The notes: generated by a model from the letters alone, not told the origin. Shown: positions 44,429-56,548, numbered from the stretch's first letter. The stretch: DNA of 64,000 bases from DATBSK01 sp964501785 (GCA_964501785.1 CAZCUD010000004.1:124001-188000); one strand, 5' to 3'. Made by a program: numbers and translations.

Positions 44429-46246
44429 ATGACGACCCAGGGGATCGACTCGTCGCTCACCGAGGCCGACCGCACGGCGGCCGACGTCGCCTGGGACATC
44501 GAGCCGCTTGTCGACGGAGCCGGGGCCGCCGGCGTCGAGGCCTTCCTCGACGATGCCGAGGAGCGGGCCGCGGCCATCGGAGCGTTCCGGGGGCGGATCG
44601 GAGCGCTCGACTCCGCGGAGCTCGCCACGCTGATGGCCGAGCTCGCGACGATCTCCGAGCTGCTGGGGCGCGCGGGTTCCTACGCCGGGCTGTGGTTCTC
44701 GACCGACACCCAGGACCCGGCCCGGGGAGCGCTGCTCGCGCGCACCGAGGAGCGGGCCACCGCGATCTCCAACGAGCTGCTCTTCGTCGACCTCGAGTGG
44801 GCCGAGCTGCCCGACGAGCACGTCGCGCCGCTGCTCGCCGACGAGCGGCTCGACTTCTGCCGGCACCACCTGCTGTCGGCGCGTCGCTATCGCCCACACC
44901 TGCTGTCGGAGCCCGAGGAGCGCGTGCTCGCCGACAAGGCGACGACGGGCAAGAGCGCGTGGGCGCGCCTGTTCAGCGAGCTCACGTCGACCATCGAGGT
45001 CGACCTCGACGGCCGGGCGGTGAGCCTCGAAGAGGGGCTGTCACGGCTCCAGTCGCCCGATCGCGAGCGGCGCCGTGCGTCGGCGGAGGCGGTCACGGCG
45101 GCGCTCGAGCCCGGGTTGCGGACGCGGGCGTTCGTGTTCAACACGCTCCTGGCCGACAAGAACGTCGACGACCGGCTCCGCCGCTACGAGGGCTGGCTGG
45201 CCAGCCGCAACCTCGAGAACGAGGCGAGCGACGAGTCGGTGCAGGCGCTGGTCGACGCGGTCGTCGGCCGGTACGACATCCCGCAGCGCTGGTACGCGCT
45301 CAAGGCGCGCCTGCTCGGGGTCGACCGGCTCGCCGACTACGACCGGATGGCGTCGATCGCCGAGTCGGAGGACGTGTTCGGCTGGTCGCACGCCTGCGAC
45401 CTCGTGCTCGACGCCTATGCGTCGTTCTCACCCGAGCTCGCCGACGTCGCGAAGCGCTTCCTCGACGAGTCGTGGATCGACGCCCCGCAGCGGTCGGGCA
45501 AGCGCCCCGGCGCGTTCTGCGCGTACACGGTCCCGTCGCACCACCCGTACGTGCTGCTCAACTGGACCGCCCGGAGGCGAGACGTGCTCACGCTCGCCCA
45601 CGAGCTCGGGCACGGCCTGCACGCGTACCTCGCCCGCGGGCAGGGCGTGTTCCACCAGTCGACGCCGCTGACGCTCGCCGAGACCGCCTCGGTGTTCGGC
45701 GAGACGGTGACGTTCGGGCGCCTGCTCGAGGAGACGAGCGATCCCGCGGCGCGGCTCGCGCTGCTCGCGGAGAGCCTCGAGGGTCAGATCGCCACCGTCT
45801 TCCGCCAGATCGCGATGAACCGGTTCGAGGACGCGGTGCACACCGAGCGGCGCGAGGCCGGTGAGCTGTCCGTCGACCGCTTCGGCGAGCTGTGGGCGAC
45901 CACGCAGGAGGAGATGCTCGGGCCGACGGTCGAGATCACCGAGGGCTACCGCACGTGGTGGTCGTACATCCCGCACTTCATCGCGACGCCCGGCTACGTG
46001 TACGCGTACGCCTACGGCCAGCTGCTGGCGCTCTCGGTGTACCGCCAGTACGAGGAGCGCGGCGCCGACTTCGTGCCGTCGTACCTCGAGCTGCTCTCGC
46101 GCGGCGGCTCCGAGACGCCCGAGGCCCTCGGAAAGGTCGTCGGCGTCGACCTCGAGGATCCGTCGTTCTGGGACGGCGGCCTCACCATCGTCGACGAGCT
46201 GCTCGCCGCCGCCGAGCAAGCCGCCACCGACGCCGGCCGCCTCTAG
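44429..46246 (+). CDS. pepF: oligoendopeptidase F (M3 metallopeptidase)
   Basis: 605 aa. The M3 zinc motif is HELGH at residues 391-395 (TLAHELGHGLHAYLA), with the third ligand Glu in TLAETASVFGE. The N-terminal helical domain is complete. The enzyme cuts imported or regulatory oligopeptides of about 7-17 residues in the cytoplasm. No signal peptide. The ATG follows TAGTCT by 7 nt. Its stop touches the first of two tandem hairpins before a convergent peptidase gene. Confidence 0.92.
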   Translation: MTTQGIDSSLTEADRTAADVAWDIEPLVDGAGAAGVEAFLDDAEERAAAIGAFRGRIGALDSAELATLMAELATISELLGRAGSYAGLWFSTDTQDPARGALLARTEERATAISNELLFVDLEWAELPDEHVAPLLADERLDFCRHHLLSARRYRPHLLSEPEERVLADKATTGKSAWARLFSELTSTIEVDLDGRAVSLEEGLSRLQSPDRERRRASAEAVTAALEPGLRTRAFVFNTLLADKNVDDRLRRYEGWLASRNLENEASDESVQALVDAVVGRYDIPQRWYALKARLLGVDRLADYDRMASIAESEDVFGWSHACDLVLDAYASFSPELADVAKRFLDESWIDAPQRSGKRPGAFCAYTVPSHHPYVLLNWTARRRDVLTLAHELGHGLHAYLARGQGVFHQSTPLTLAETASVFGETVTFGRLLEETSDPAARLALLAESLEGQIATVFRQIAMNRFEDAVHTERREAGELSVDRFGELWATTQEEMLGPTVEITEGYRTWWSYIPHFIATPGYVYAYAYGQLLALSVYRQYEERGADFVPSYLELLSRGGSETPEALGKVVGVDLEDPSFWDGGLTIVDELLAAAEQAATDAGRL

Positions 46247-46297
46247 CGTTCGGGCGTCGGTCGACCGCGCTCAGCGCGGCGAAGTGACGCCGAAGCG
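46246..46297. repeat. degenerate copy of the palindromic repeat
   Basis: The GCGTTCGGGCGTC and GACGCCGAAGCG ends match the arms of the complete copy that follows, but the middle is different. It forms its own weaker stem with the inner hairpin CCGCGCTCAGCGCGG. Confidence 0.5.
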
Positions 46298-46299
46298 GT

Positions 46300-46370
46300 G
46301 CGCCCCCATCGTTCTGGCGTCAAGAGACCCGCCTGACGCGGGTCTGCTGACGCCGAAACGGTGGGGGCGC
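46300..46370. repeat. interspersed palindromic repeat, copy A (33-bp imperfect stem)
   Basis: Arms 46300-46332 and 46338-46370 pair with five mismatches around CTGAC. The core 46311-46360 is identical to 52686-52735 at 46 of 50 positions. It lies between convergent pepF and DUF885 genes and may also terminate both. Confidence 0.85.
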
Positions 46371-46388
46371 GCGCAGTGCGCAGCGCGC

Positions 46389-48080
46389 TCAGAGGCGGGC
46401 GAGCTCGGCTTCGAGCTGGTCGAGGCCCATGGGGCCGAGCTCGAGGGCCCGGGAGTGGAACTCCTTGAGGTCGAACGACGCGCCGTGGCGGCGCCGAGCG
46501 TCGTCGCGGGCACGCAGCCAGACCCGCTCGCCGACCTTGTAGCAGATGGCCTGACCGGGCCATCCGAGGTACCGGTCGACCTCGCTGCGCATGAAGTCGG
46601 CCGGGAACCGCGAGCGGTTGATCACGAAGTCGAGCGCGAGGTCGGGCGTCCAGGTCTCCCCGGGATGGAAGTCCTCGTCGTGGGGGATCCCGAGCTCGAG
46701 GTGCAGCCCGATGTCGACGACCACGCGCACCGCGCGCATCGCCTGGGCGCGCAGCATGCCGAGCTCGAACGCGGGGTCGTCGAGGTAGCCCAGCTCGCCC
46801 ATGAGACGCTCCGCGTACAGCGCCCACCCCTCCCCGTGGCCGGCGTTCCACGCCATCGTGCGCTGGAAGCGGTCGAGGCGGTCGCGGCGGTAGCGCATCA
46901 TCCCCACCTGGAGGTGATGACCCGGGACCGCCTCGTGGTAGCAGATCGAGACCTCGCCCCAGAGCGGGAACTGCGTGCGACCCTGGGTCGGGTACCAGGT
47001 TCGTCCCGGGCGGGAGAGGTCCTCCGACGGGCCCGTGTAGTACATCGCCGCCGCGCCGCCCGGCGGGGCGATCATCGCCTCGCAGCGCCGGAGCGGCTCG
47101 GGGATGTCGAAGTGGGTGCCGTCGAGGTCGGCGATGGTCGAGTCGATCAGGTCCTGGAGCCAGGTCCGCAACGCGTCCTCGCCCTCGACCATGCGGGTCG
47201 GGTCGTGCTCGAGGTGCTCGATCACCTCGGCCATCGACCGGCCCGGCAGGATGCGCTCGTTCACCGAGGCCATCGCGTGCTCGATGCGGTGCAGCTCGTC
47301 CCAGCCCCACTGGTACGTCTCGTGCAGGTCGAGCCGCGTGCCGTTGAACGCCTGTGCCATGAGCGCGTAGCGCTCGGCACCGACGGCGTCGCGCTCGGTC
47401 GCGTGGGGCAGGTACTCGTCGACCAGGTAACGACCGAACGACGCGTATGCGGCGGTTGCGAGCCCGGCCGCGTCCTCGAGCCGCCGACGCAGCGCGTCGT
47501 TGTCGACGGCGCCGCCGTCGTACTCGTCGAGCAGGTTCCGGAAGTATGGGGCGGCGTCGTCGCCGACGCCGCCCCACGTGTCGGCCTGCTGCGCGCACGC
47601 CACGACCTGACGCGCGGCCGCCACCAACCCCTCTCGGACTCCCTCGTTCAACGAGTCGCGCAAGGAGTCGAGCGCCTGGGGCACCGCGGCGGCGCGTGCG
47701 ACGACGTGCTCCCAGTCGTGCTCGGTCTCGCGTGGCATGAGGTCGAAGCACAGGCGGATCGCCGACACCGGGCTGCCGATGACGCGGAGCGGTCGCAGCT
47801 CCTCGCCCGCCTCGTGGAGCTCGATGCCGACCTCGAGGTACCGACGCAGCACGTCGGCGCTGATCCGCTCGGCGTCGGACCCGGGGGTCAGCGTGGCCAA
47901 CGATCGCAGGGTGGAACGCGCGTGCTCGAGCCGCTCGGCGACGCCATCCGGCGAGTAGTCGGTGAGCTGCGACTCGTGGCCCGGGATGCCCTCGAACGTC
48001 GCCTCGATCGGATCGAGCGCCGCGGCGCGCGTCACGAACGCATCCGACAGCTGGGCGACGGGCCCGGTGGGTTCCTCCAT
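46389..48080 (-). CDS. DUF885 family metallopeptidase
   Basis: 563 aa, mostly helical. The motif CYHEAVPGHHLQ near residue 380 is the HExxPGHH zinc signature of DUF885, and HGEGWALYAERLMGELG follows with the downstream Glu. No signal peptide at the ATG at 48080, which has GGAGGAGG ~10 nt upstream. The frame stays open 30 codons further but that part reads across the neighbour end. Family members are peptidases distantly related to M32/M3. Substrate unknown; the pairing with PepF, a CocE hydrolase and OppABCDF suggests peptide use. Confidence 0.83.
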   Translation of the reverse strand: MEEPTGPVAQLSDAFVTRAAALDPIEATFEGIPGHESQLTDYSPDGVAERLEHARSTLRSLATLTPGSDAERISADVLRRYLEVGIELHEAGEELRPLRVIGSPVSAIRLCFDLMPRETEHDWEHVVARAAAVPQALDSLRDSLNEGVREGLVAAARQVVACAQQADTWGGVGDDAAPYFRNLLDEYDGGAVDNDALRRRLEDAAGLATAAYASFGRYLVDEYLPHATERDAVGAERYALMAQAFNGTRLDLHETYQWGWDELHRIEHAMASVNERILPGRSMAEVIEHLEHDPTRMVEGEDALRTWLQDLIDSTIADLDGTHFDIPEPLRRCEAMIAPPGGAAAMYYTGPSEDLSRPGRTWYPTQGRTQFPLWGEVSICYHEAVPGHHLQVGMMRYRRDRLDRFQRTMAWNAGHGEGWALYAERLMGELGYLDDPAFELGMLRAQAMRAVRVVVDIGLHLELGIPHDEDFHPGETWTPDLALDFVINRSRFPADFMRSEVDRYLGWPGQAICYKVGERVWLRARDDARRRHGASFDLKEFHSRALELGPMGLDQLEAELARL

Positions 48081-48109
48081 CGGCTCTGCCTCCTCCGGCT
48101 CGCCGGCGC

Positions 48110-50326
48110 TCAGGAGCCGGTCGACGTCGCCACGTACGCGCGGCACGGCTGGCCGCGCAGCGCGCCGCACTCGGGGCGAGACGTCGTCACGTCGGCGTCG
48201 ATGGTGTTCAGCACGATGCGCGACGGACGGGCGGGGGAGTGCTCGACCGCGTTGGTGGTCTCACCGGAGGCGTCGAGCGCGTCGAACGCCCACAGTGGCC
48301 GGTTGCCGCCTGGTGGCTGCACGATGACCCGGATCTGCGATCCCTCCCGGAAGACGTGGCCGAAGGGGAACAGCGGCACCCGGACCGGCACGAACTCGTC
48401 GCGGGGGAGCGGTGACGCGTCCTCGCGGCTGTAGGTCGGCACCGGGAGGAGCTCGGTCGAAGCCTCTTCGTCGAGACGTCGCGCACTCGCTCGCAGCCAC
48501 CCGCTCTGCACGTAGGTCTCTTGTCCGTCGGGACGCACCTCGGTGATCACGACCTCGAGGTCGGTGTCGCGCGCCGACGAGCGCACCCAGAGGTCGGCGC
48601 TGGCCGGGCCGAGCACGGCGGTGTCGGTGCGCAGCGGCGCCGTCGTGTACGCGACCCCGGCGTCGGGCTCGAGCGGCTGCCAGTCGTAGTCGGGCCGCGC
48701 CTCGAACAGGTCGTCGCCGTCGGAGGGGTGGCTCGTCGCGGGCAGCGCATCGGGGTCGTAGCGGAACTCGTCGACGCCCCGGCGGGTCGGCGCCTCGGGT
48801 GACAGCGTCCCGCCGTCGCCGAGGTAGAGGGACTCGACCGAGCCGGCGCCGGGGGGCCACGTCGAGAACGACCGCTCGAAGCTCGACACCGGTGCACCGG
48901 GGGCCGGGCCGCCGGCGCCGTTCTCGAACAGGACGCGCACCGGCGGCTCGGCCTCGTATCGGGCCAGCGCCGCGTCGTAGTCGGTCTCGCCGGCGAAGCG
49001 ATCGGGCGGGAGCTCGAGCGGCACGCCGGAGAGGGCGATGTAGCCGAGGGCGGCGGTCGCGCGCACCTCCTCGGGGATCGTCGGCACGCGCTTCGCGACG
49101 TAGAAGTCGAGGAACTCGGCCCAGCGGGTGATGATGTCGGGTCCGAAGGGCTCCGAGTGCGTGCCGTTGGTCATCGTGACCTTCAACGGCACGTCCGCGG
49201 GGAAGTCGTCGATCATCGCGGGCCACTGCCCCCCGGTCTGCTCGTCCTGCCACGCCCCGGCGAGGAACGTGGGCACGGTGATCTCGTCGACGAACGTCTC
49301 GGGGGCCAGCTCGTCGATCGCGGGAACCCGGTACTCCTCGGCCTCGATCTGCTCGAGCACGTCCGGCGTCTGGAGTCGAAGCGCCTGGTTGGCCGCGCAG
49401 GTCGCGTCGCCGGCTTCGACCCGACGCCGGGCCCAGCGCTGGCCCCCCTCGGGCGCGGGCTCGGCATCCTCCTGCCGGTCCTCGGCCCACTCGACCGCGA
49501 AGCCGGTGTTGAGGATGCCGCCCGGGTAGAGCACACCCCGGTGGGTGTCGGCGATCGCCGACATCGGCGTGATCGCCGCCAGGTGCGGCGGCGCGGTCGC
49601 GGCGACGAACAGCTGGCTGATCCCGGGGTACGAGATGCCGACCATCCCGGGACGCCCGTGGAGCACCCAGGGCTGGGCGGCGACGACCTCGACCGCGTCG
49701 TAGCCGTCGAGGCCCTGGAGCGGCTCGAAGTACTGCCAGGCACCGCCGGAGCATCCGGTGCCGCGCATGTTGACGCCGACGGTCGCGTAGCCGAGCGTCT
49801 GGGCGAGTCGCGTCGCGGCCTGGGTGCCGTCGGGGTTCGCCGGGTCGTAGCCCGAGTACTCGATGACCGTGGGGTAGGGACCGTCCTCGGGCGGGCCGGG
49901 CAGCGTCACGTTCACCGCGAGCTGCGTGCCGTCCCGGGTCGTGAGGTACTGGTAGCCGGGCTGGAGCACCTGCGAGTCGTAGAACGACTGGAGCGGGTGC
50001 TCGTCGCGACCGAGCACGCGCACGGGATCGCTCTCGGCGGCACCCACCGCGACGCGGTACCCGCGCCCGGGAGGCAGGGCACGGAAGAGGATGCTGCCGG
50101 CCTCGTCGGCCTCGCCCTCGTCGACGACGGCGCCGGCACGGTCGCGCAGTCGCACCGTGGCGCCCGGCTCGATGCCGGTGGCGTAGACCTGCTCGACGCT
50201 GCCGGCGGCGACGAAGGTGGCCGGCGCCTGGACGCCGTCGGGCTCCTGGGCGCTCGCGACCGGGGCGGAGGTCGCGACGAGCGTCGCGGCCACGAGCACG
50301 AAGAGGGCGCGGCGCACGCCTGCCAA
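48110..50326 (-). CDS. secreted CocE/NonD-type alpha/beta hydrolase (X-Pro dipeptidyl-peptidase S15-like)
   Basis: 738 aa. A signal peptide (residues 1-26, ending ASA) leads to a ~75-residue beta domain, then the S15-type hydrolase: TVIEYSGYDPANPD (oxyanion region), nucleophile GISYPGISQLF (GxSYxG), and a C-terminal jelly-roll (X-Pro dipep_C) with SPARPSRIVLNTIDADV near the end. It should cut X-Pro peptides or esters outside the cell. The TTG at 50326 has AGGAAGG 4 nt before it; a GTG three codons later is possible. Thirty bases separate its end from the DUF885 start. Confidence 0.85.
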   Translation of the reverse strand: MAGVRRALFVLVAATLVATSAPVASAQEPDGVQAPATFVAAGSVEQVYATGIEPGATVRLRDRAGAVVDEGEADEAGSILFRALPPGRGYRVAVGAAESDPVRVLGRDEHPLQSFYDSQVLQPGYQYLTTRDGTQLAVNVTLPGPPEDGPYPTVIEYSGYDPANPDGTQAATRLAQTLGYATVGVNMRGTGCSGGAWQYFEPLQGLDGYDAVEVVAAQPWVLHGRPGMVGISYPGISQLFVAATAPPHLAAITPMSAIADTHRGVLYPGGILNTGFAVEWAEDRQEDAEPAPEGGQRWARRRVEAGDATCAANQALRLQTPDVLEQIEAEEYRVPAIDELAPETFVDEITVPTFLAGAWQDEQTGGQWPAMIDDFPADVPLKVTMTNGTHSEPFGPDIITRWAEFLDFYVAKRVPTIPEEVRATAALGYIALSGVPLELPPDRFAGETDYDAALARYEAEPPVRVLFENGAGGPAPGAPVSSFERSFSTWPPGAGSVESLYLGDGGTLSPEAPTRRGVDEFRYDPDALPATSHPSDGDDLFEARPDYDWQPLEPDAGVAYTTAPLRTDTAVLGPASADLWVRSSARDTDLEVVITEVRPDGQETYVQSGWLRASARRLDEEASTELLPVPTYSREDASPLPRDEFVPVRVPLFPFGHVFREGSQIRVIVQPPGGNRPLWAFDALDASGETTNAVEHSPARPSRIVLNTIDADVTTSRPECGALRGQPCRAYVATSTGS

Positions 50327-50394
50327 CGTACCTTCCTGCTCCCGGCCCGCCGCCTCGCGGTCGGCTGCTCGACGTGCGACCGGCGCGTGCCACG

Positions 50395-51240
50395 ATGGCG
50401 CCCGTGACCGTGCTGGAGGACGCCCATGTCCTGATCACCGGGGGGTCGCAGGGCATCGGGCTCGCGACCGCGCACCGAGTGCTCGATCGTGGCGGGCGGG
50501 TGTCGATCGTGGCTCGCGACGCGGAGCGCCTCGCTGCGGCCGCTGACGAGCTCGAGGCCCGGGTCGGCGATCCCACGCGGGTGTGCGTGGAGTCGGCCGA
50601 CGTCACCGACCGCGAGGGCTTCGAGACGGCGCTCGGGCTCGTCATCGCGCAGTTCGGGCCGGTCGACGTGCTCGTCGCCAACGCCGGAGGCGCCCGCCCC
50701 GGCCTGTTCACCGAGATGTCGATCGACGTGTTCGAGCAGCAGATGCAGCTCAACTACTTCGGCGCACTGCATCCCGTGCGCGCCGTGGTGCCCTCGATGA
50801 TCGAGCGGGGCGGTGGTCACCTCGTGCTCGTCTCGTCGGTCGCGGGCCTGATCGGCGTCGTCGGGTACAGCGCGTACGGCCCGGCGAAGTTCGCGTTGCG
50901 CGGCCTGGCCGAGACGATCAGGCCCGAGCTCAAGCCGCACGGCATCAAGGTCACGTGCGTGTACCCGCCCGACACCGACACGCCGGGCCTCGCCGCCGAG
51001 GAGTCCACGAAGCCCGACGCCACGCGCTCGATCTCGGCGCTCGTCGCGCCCCGCTCCGCGGAGTCGGTTGCCCGCGAGATCGTCACGGGCATCGAGCGTG
51101 ATCGGAACGACGTGACGTGCGACCGCACGACCGCGCTCATGTTGCGCGCGGGAGGAGCGGGCGGGCTCCTCGGACCGGTCGCCCGACGCACGATGGACCG
51201 TCACGTGCGCAAGGCGAGCGGATCGGACCCCGCGCAGTAG
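50395..51240 (+). CDS. short-chain dehydrogenase, 3-ketosphinganine-reductase-like
   Basis: 281 aa Rossmann SDR. Cofactor loop TGGSQGIG (residues 15-22), NAGG, catalytic Ser in LVLVSSVAGLIG and YxxxK in YSAYGPAKFALRGLAE. That last stretch and the ~50-residue tail after it resemble 3-ketodihydrosphingosine reductase (KDSR) more than FabG-type SDRs. Other sphingolipid genes are not in the window, so the substrate is uncertain. A GTG at 50404 is an alternative start. The next gene starts 20 bases after its stop. Confidence 0.75.
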   Translation: MAPVTVLEDAHVLITGGSQGIGLATAHRVLDRGGRVSIVARDAERLAAAADELEARVGDPTRVCVESADVTDREGFETALGLVIAQFGPVDVLVANAGGARPGLFTEMSIDVFEQQMQLNYFGALHPVRAVVPSMIERGGGHLVLVSSVAGLIGVVGYSAYGPAKFALRGLAETIRPELKPHGIKVTCVYPPDTDTPGLAAEESTKPDATRSISALVAPRSAESVAREIVTGIERDRNDVTCDRTTALMLRAGGAGGLLGPVARRTMDRHVRKASGSDPAQ

Positions 51241-51247
51241 CGGTCGG

Positions 51248-51253
51248 TAGCCT
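51248..51253 (+). promoter_or_regulatory. -10 element TAGCCT for fumC
   Basis: TAGCCT ends 7 nt before the fumC GTG at 51261; probable leaderless start. Confidence 0.45.
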
Positions 51254-51260
51254 CGGACGC

Positions 51261-52667
51261 GTGACCGACGCGACCGGACCCACCCGCACCGAGACCGACA
51301 GCATGGGCCCCATCGAGGTGCCCGACGACCGCTACTGGGGTGCCCAGACCCAGCGATCGCTCCACCACTTCTCGATCGGTGACGACCGAATGCCGTCGGC
51401 GGTCATCCGCGGCATGGCGATCCTCAAGAAGGCGGCGGCGCTCGCCAACCGCGATCTGGGAAAGATGAGCGACGCCGACGCGGCCCTCATCGAGCAGGCC
51501 GCCGACGAGATCCTCGACGGGCGCCTCGACGACCACTTCCCGCTGTTCGTGTGGCAGACGGGCAGTGGCACGCAGACCAACATGAACGTCAACGAGGTGA
51601 TTTCGAACCGGGCGATCGAGATCGCCGGTGGCGAGAAGGGCTCGAAGCAGCCGATCCACCCCAACGACCACGTGAACATGTCGCAGTCGTCGAACGACAC
51701 GTTCCCGACCGCGATGCACATCGCGGCCGCCGAGGAGATGGTCCACCGGCTCGTCCCGTCGGTGCGCGCGCTGCGCGACGCGCTCGATGCCAAGGCCACC
51801 GAGTTCGCCGACATCGTCAAGATCGGCCGGACGCACCTCCAGGACGCCGTGCCGCTGACGCTCGGGCAGGAGTTCTCCGGCTACGTCGCGCAGCTCGATG
51901 CCGACCTCGAGCGGATCGACACGACGTTGCCGGGCCTCTACGAGCTCGCCATCGGCGGCACGGCCGTCGGCACCGGGCTGAACACGCACCCGGAGTTCGC
52001 CGACCTCGTGGCGAAGAAGATCGCCGACCTCACCGGGCTGCCGTTCGTGTCGGCCGACAACAAGTTCGCCGCACTCGCCGCCCACGACGCGGTCGTGTTC
52101 GCGAGCGGCGCCTTGAAGACGCTCGCGGTGTCCCTGATGAAGATCGCCAACGACGTCCGGTGGCTGGCGTCCGGGCCCCGGGCCGGCCTCGGTGAGCTCT
52201 CGTTGCCCGAGAACGAGCCGGGCTCGTCGATCATGCCCGGCAAGGTGAACCCGACCCAGAGCGAAGCGCTGACGATGGTCTGCGTGCAGGTGCTCGGCAA
52301 CGACGCGGCCGTCGGGATCGCCGGATCGCAGGGCAACTTCGAGCTCAACGTGTTCAAGCCGGTGATGATCTACAACCTGCTGCACTCGGTCGACCTGATG
52401 GCCGACGCGTGCCGCAACTTCCGAGAGTTCGCGATCGAGGGGGTGGAGGCGAACCGGGAGCAGATCGATGCCCACGTGCGCAACTCGCTCATGCTCGTCA
52501 CCGCGCTCAACGAGCACCTCGGCTACGACGGCTGCGCCGAGATCGCCAAGCACGCGCACCATCACCGCAAGACCCTCAAGCAGGCCGCGGTCGACCTGGG
52601 GCACCTCACGGCCGAGAAGTTCGACCAGCTCGTCCGCCCCGAGCACATGACCAAGCCGGGCACCTGA
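51261..52667 (+). CDS. fumC: class II fumarate hydratase FumC
   Basis: 468 aa, oxygen-stable TCA-cycle enzyme converting fumarate and malate. Conserved regions: TGSGTQTNMNVNEVISNRA, HPNDHVNMSQSSNDTFPTAMH, IGRTHLQDAVPLTLGQEFSGY and the superfamily signature GSSIMPGKVNPTQSEAL with the catalytic Ser loop. The GTG at 51261 gives the normal N-terminus (RTETDSMGPIEVPDDRYWGAQTQRS, in part). The frame is open further up across the SDR end. Copy B of the palindromic repeat follows. Confidence 0.95.
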   Translation: MTDATGPTRTETDSMGPIEVPDDRYWGAQTQRSLHHFSIGDDRMPSAVIRGMAILKKAAALANRDLGKMSDADAALIEQAADEILDGRLDDHFPLFVWQTGSGTQTNMNVNEVISNRAIEIAGGEKGSKQPIHPNDHVNMSQSSNDTFPTAMHIAAAEEMVHRLVPSVRALRDALDAKATEFADIVKIGRTHLQDAVPLTLGQEFSGYVAQLDADLERIDTTLPGLYELAIGGTAVGTGLNTHPEFADLVAKKIADLTGLPFVSADNKFAALAAHDAVVFASGALKTLAVSLMKIANDVRWLASGPRAGLGELSLPENEPGSSIMPGKVNPTQSEALTMVCVQVLGNDAAVGIAGSQGNFELNVFKPVMIYNLLHSVDLMADACRNFREFAIEGVEANREQIDAHVRNSLMLVTALNEHLGYDGCAEIAKHAHHHRKTLKQAAVDLGHLTAEKFDQLVRPEHMTKPGT

Positions 52668-52684
52668 GGCCAGCCCGCCTCCAG

Positions 52685-52735
52685 CGTTCTGGCGTCAGCA
52701 GACCCGCCTGAGACGGGTCTGCTGACGCCGAAACG
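52685..52735. repeat. interspersed palindromic repeat, copy B (perfect 16-bp inner stem)
   Basis: Inner arms 52691-52706 and 52714-52729 pair perfectly around a 7-nt loop. Four more pairs and one GU extend the stem to 52685 and 52735. It matches copy A at 46 of 50 positions and probably ends fumC transcription. Confidence 0.85.
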
Positions 52736-52827
52736 ATGGGGAAGACGGGAATGACGACCCGGGGGATCGGGTTTCAGCAGGGTACGTAATCCTGTAATCA
52801 CCTCCGAAGCCCAGAACCGAGGTCACC

Positions 52828-55320
<2,493 letters not shown>

Positions 55321-55345
55321 AGCAGCGAGGTGAGAGGATGACCGG

Positions 55346-56548
55346 GTGCGGGCGCCCGGTCGTCTTCTCGTCGTCGCGACGGGCATCGTCGCGACCCTGA
55401 GCCTCTGGTCGCCCGTCGTGGCGGCCGGGCCGGGCACCGACTTCTACGCGACGCCCGATCCGATGCCCAAGGGCGCACCGGGCACGATCCTGCGATCCGA
55501 ACCGATCCCGGCTCCGCTCGGCGCGCGGGCGTGGCGGGTCCTCTACAAGTCTCGATCGGCCGACGGTGCCGACATCGCCGTCTCGGGTGTCGTCGTCGCC
55601 CCCGAGGGACGAGCGCCGAAGGGTGGACGTCCCGTCGTCACCTGGGCGCACGGCACCACCGGCGTGGCCGACGCGTGCGCGCCGTCCGCGGGCGTGGACC
55701 CGGTCGGGCGCATCCCCGCGCTCGCCGAGCTGCTCGACGCCGGTTACGTCGTGGCCGCGACCGACTACGAGGGCCTCGGCACCGAGGGCGTGCACCCGTA
55801 CCTCGTCGGGGCGAGCGAGGGCGCCGGCGTGCTCGACTCCGCGCGCGCGGCGCGCGAGCTCCGGGAGGCCGGTGCGGGACGCGAAGTGCTGGTCTGGGGG
55901 CACTCACAGGGAGGGCACGCGGCGCTCTTCGCGGGCGAGATGGCGAAGCGCTACGCACCCGAGCTTCGCCTGCGGGGCGTCGTCGCGGGAGCGCCCGCCG
56001 CCGAGCCCGACCGCATGATGCCCGTCGCGGCGTCGTTCCCGCGCGCGGCGGGCTTCTACGTGCTCGCGGCGAAGGGCTACGCCGACGCTTATGCCGACGA
56101 GCTGAGCGAAGCCGACTACCTCACACCCGAGGCCGCCGAGGCGGCGAAGGTCGCCGACACCGGATGCGTGGTCGACGTGATCCGCGCGTTCTCGTCGTAC
56201 CCGGCCGGCCTCGCGCCCTCCGACCTCACCCAGCACGCGACGGTGATGCGGCGCTTCCGCGAGAGCTCGGCCGGCAACCGCCCCGCCGGGGCTCCGGTGC
56301 TCGTGGTGCAGGGGACGGCCGACACGATCGTCGCCAAGGCATTCACCGATCGGTTCGTGCCCAAGGCCTGCGCCGAGGGCAGCGTCGTCGACTACCGCGT
56401 GTACGAGGGTGCGGGACACGTCGACGTGGTGCCGCTCGCCAAGCCCGACATCCTCGACTGGATGGCCGCCCGCATCGCCGGCGACGCGGCTGCCGACACC
56501 TGCTCCGGGCAGGGTCAGTCGAGCTCGTCGTCGTCCGAGTCCTCGTAG
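55346..56548 (+). CDS. secreted lipase / alpha-beta hydrolase (LIP family)
   Basis: 400 aa. A signal peptide covers residues 1-27 (VVAAG at its end). VVTWAHGTTGVADACAPS gives the oxyanion region, WGHSQGGHAALFAG the nucleophile Ser (GxSxG), VVQGTADTIV the acid and GAGHVDVV the His. This is the secretory lipase pattern of actinobacteria. The tail is a run of serines. GTG start 6 nt after GAGGAT. The 3' end overlaps the convergent oppF gene by 34 bases. Confidence 0.85.
   Translation: MRAPGRLLVVATGIVATLSLWSPVVAAGPGTDFYATPDPMPKGAPGTILRSEPIPAPLGARAWRVLYKSRSADGADIAVSGVVVAPEGRAPKGGRPVVTWAHGTTGVADACAPSAGVDPVGRIPALAELLDAGYVVAATDYEGLGTEGVHPYLVGASEGAGVLDSARAARELREAGAGREVLVWGHSQGGHAALFAGEMAKRYAPELRLRGVVAGAPAAEPDRMMPVAASFPRAAGFYVLAAKGYADAYADELSEADYLTPEAAEAAKVADTGCVVDVIRAFSSYPAGLAPSDLTQHATVMRRFRESSAGNRPAGAPVLVVQGTADTIVAKAFTDRFVPKACAEGSVVDYRVYEGAGHVDVVPLAKPDILDWMAARIAGDAAADTCSGQGQSSSSSSESS

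Noticed and set aside
46247..46388. CRISPR-like repeat cluster
   Set aside because: Only one full and one degenerate copy with no regular spacers and no cas genes; it is a palindromic intergenic repeat.
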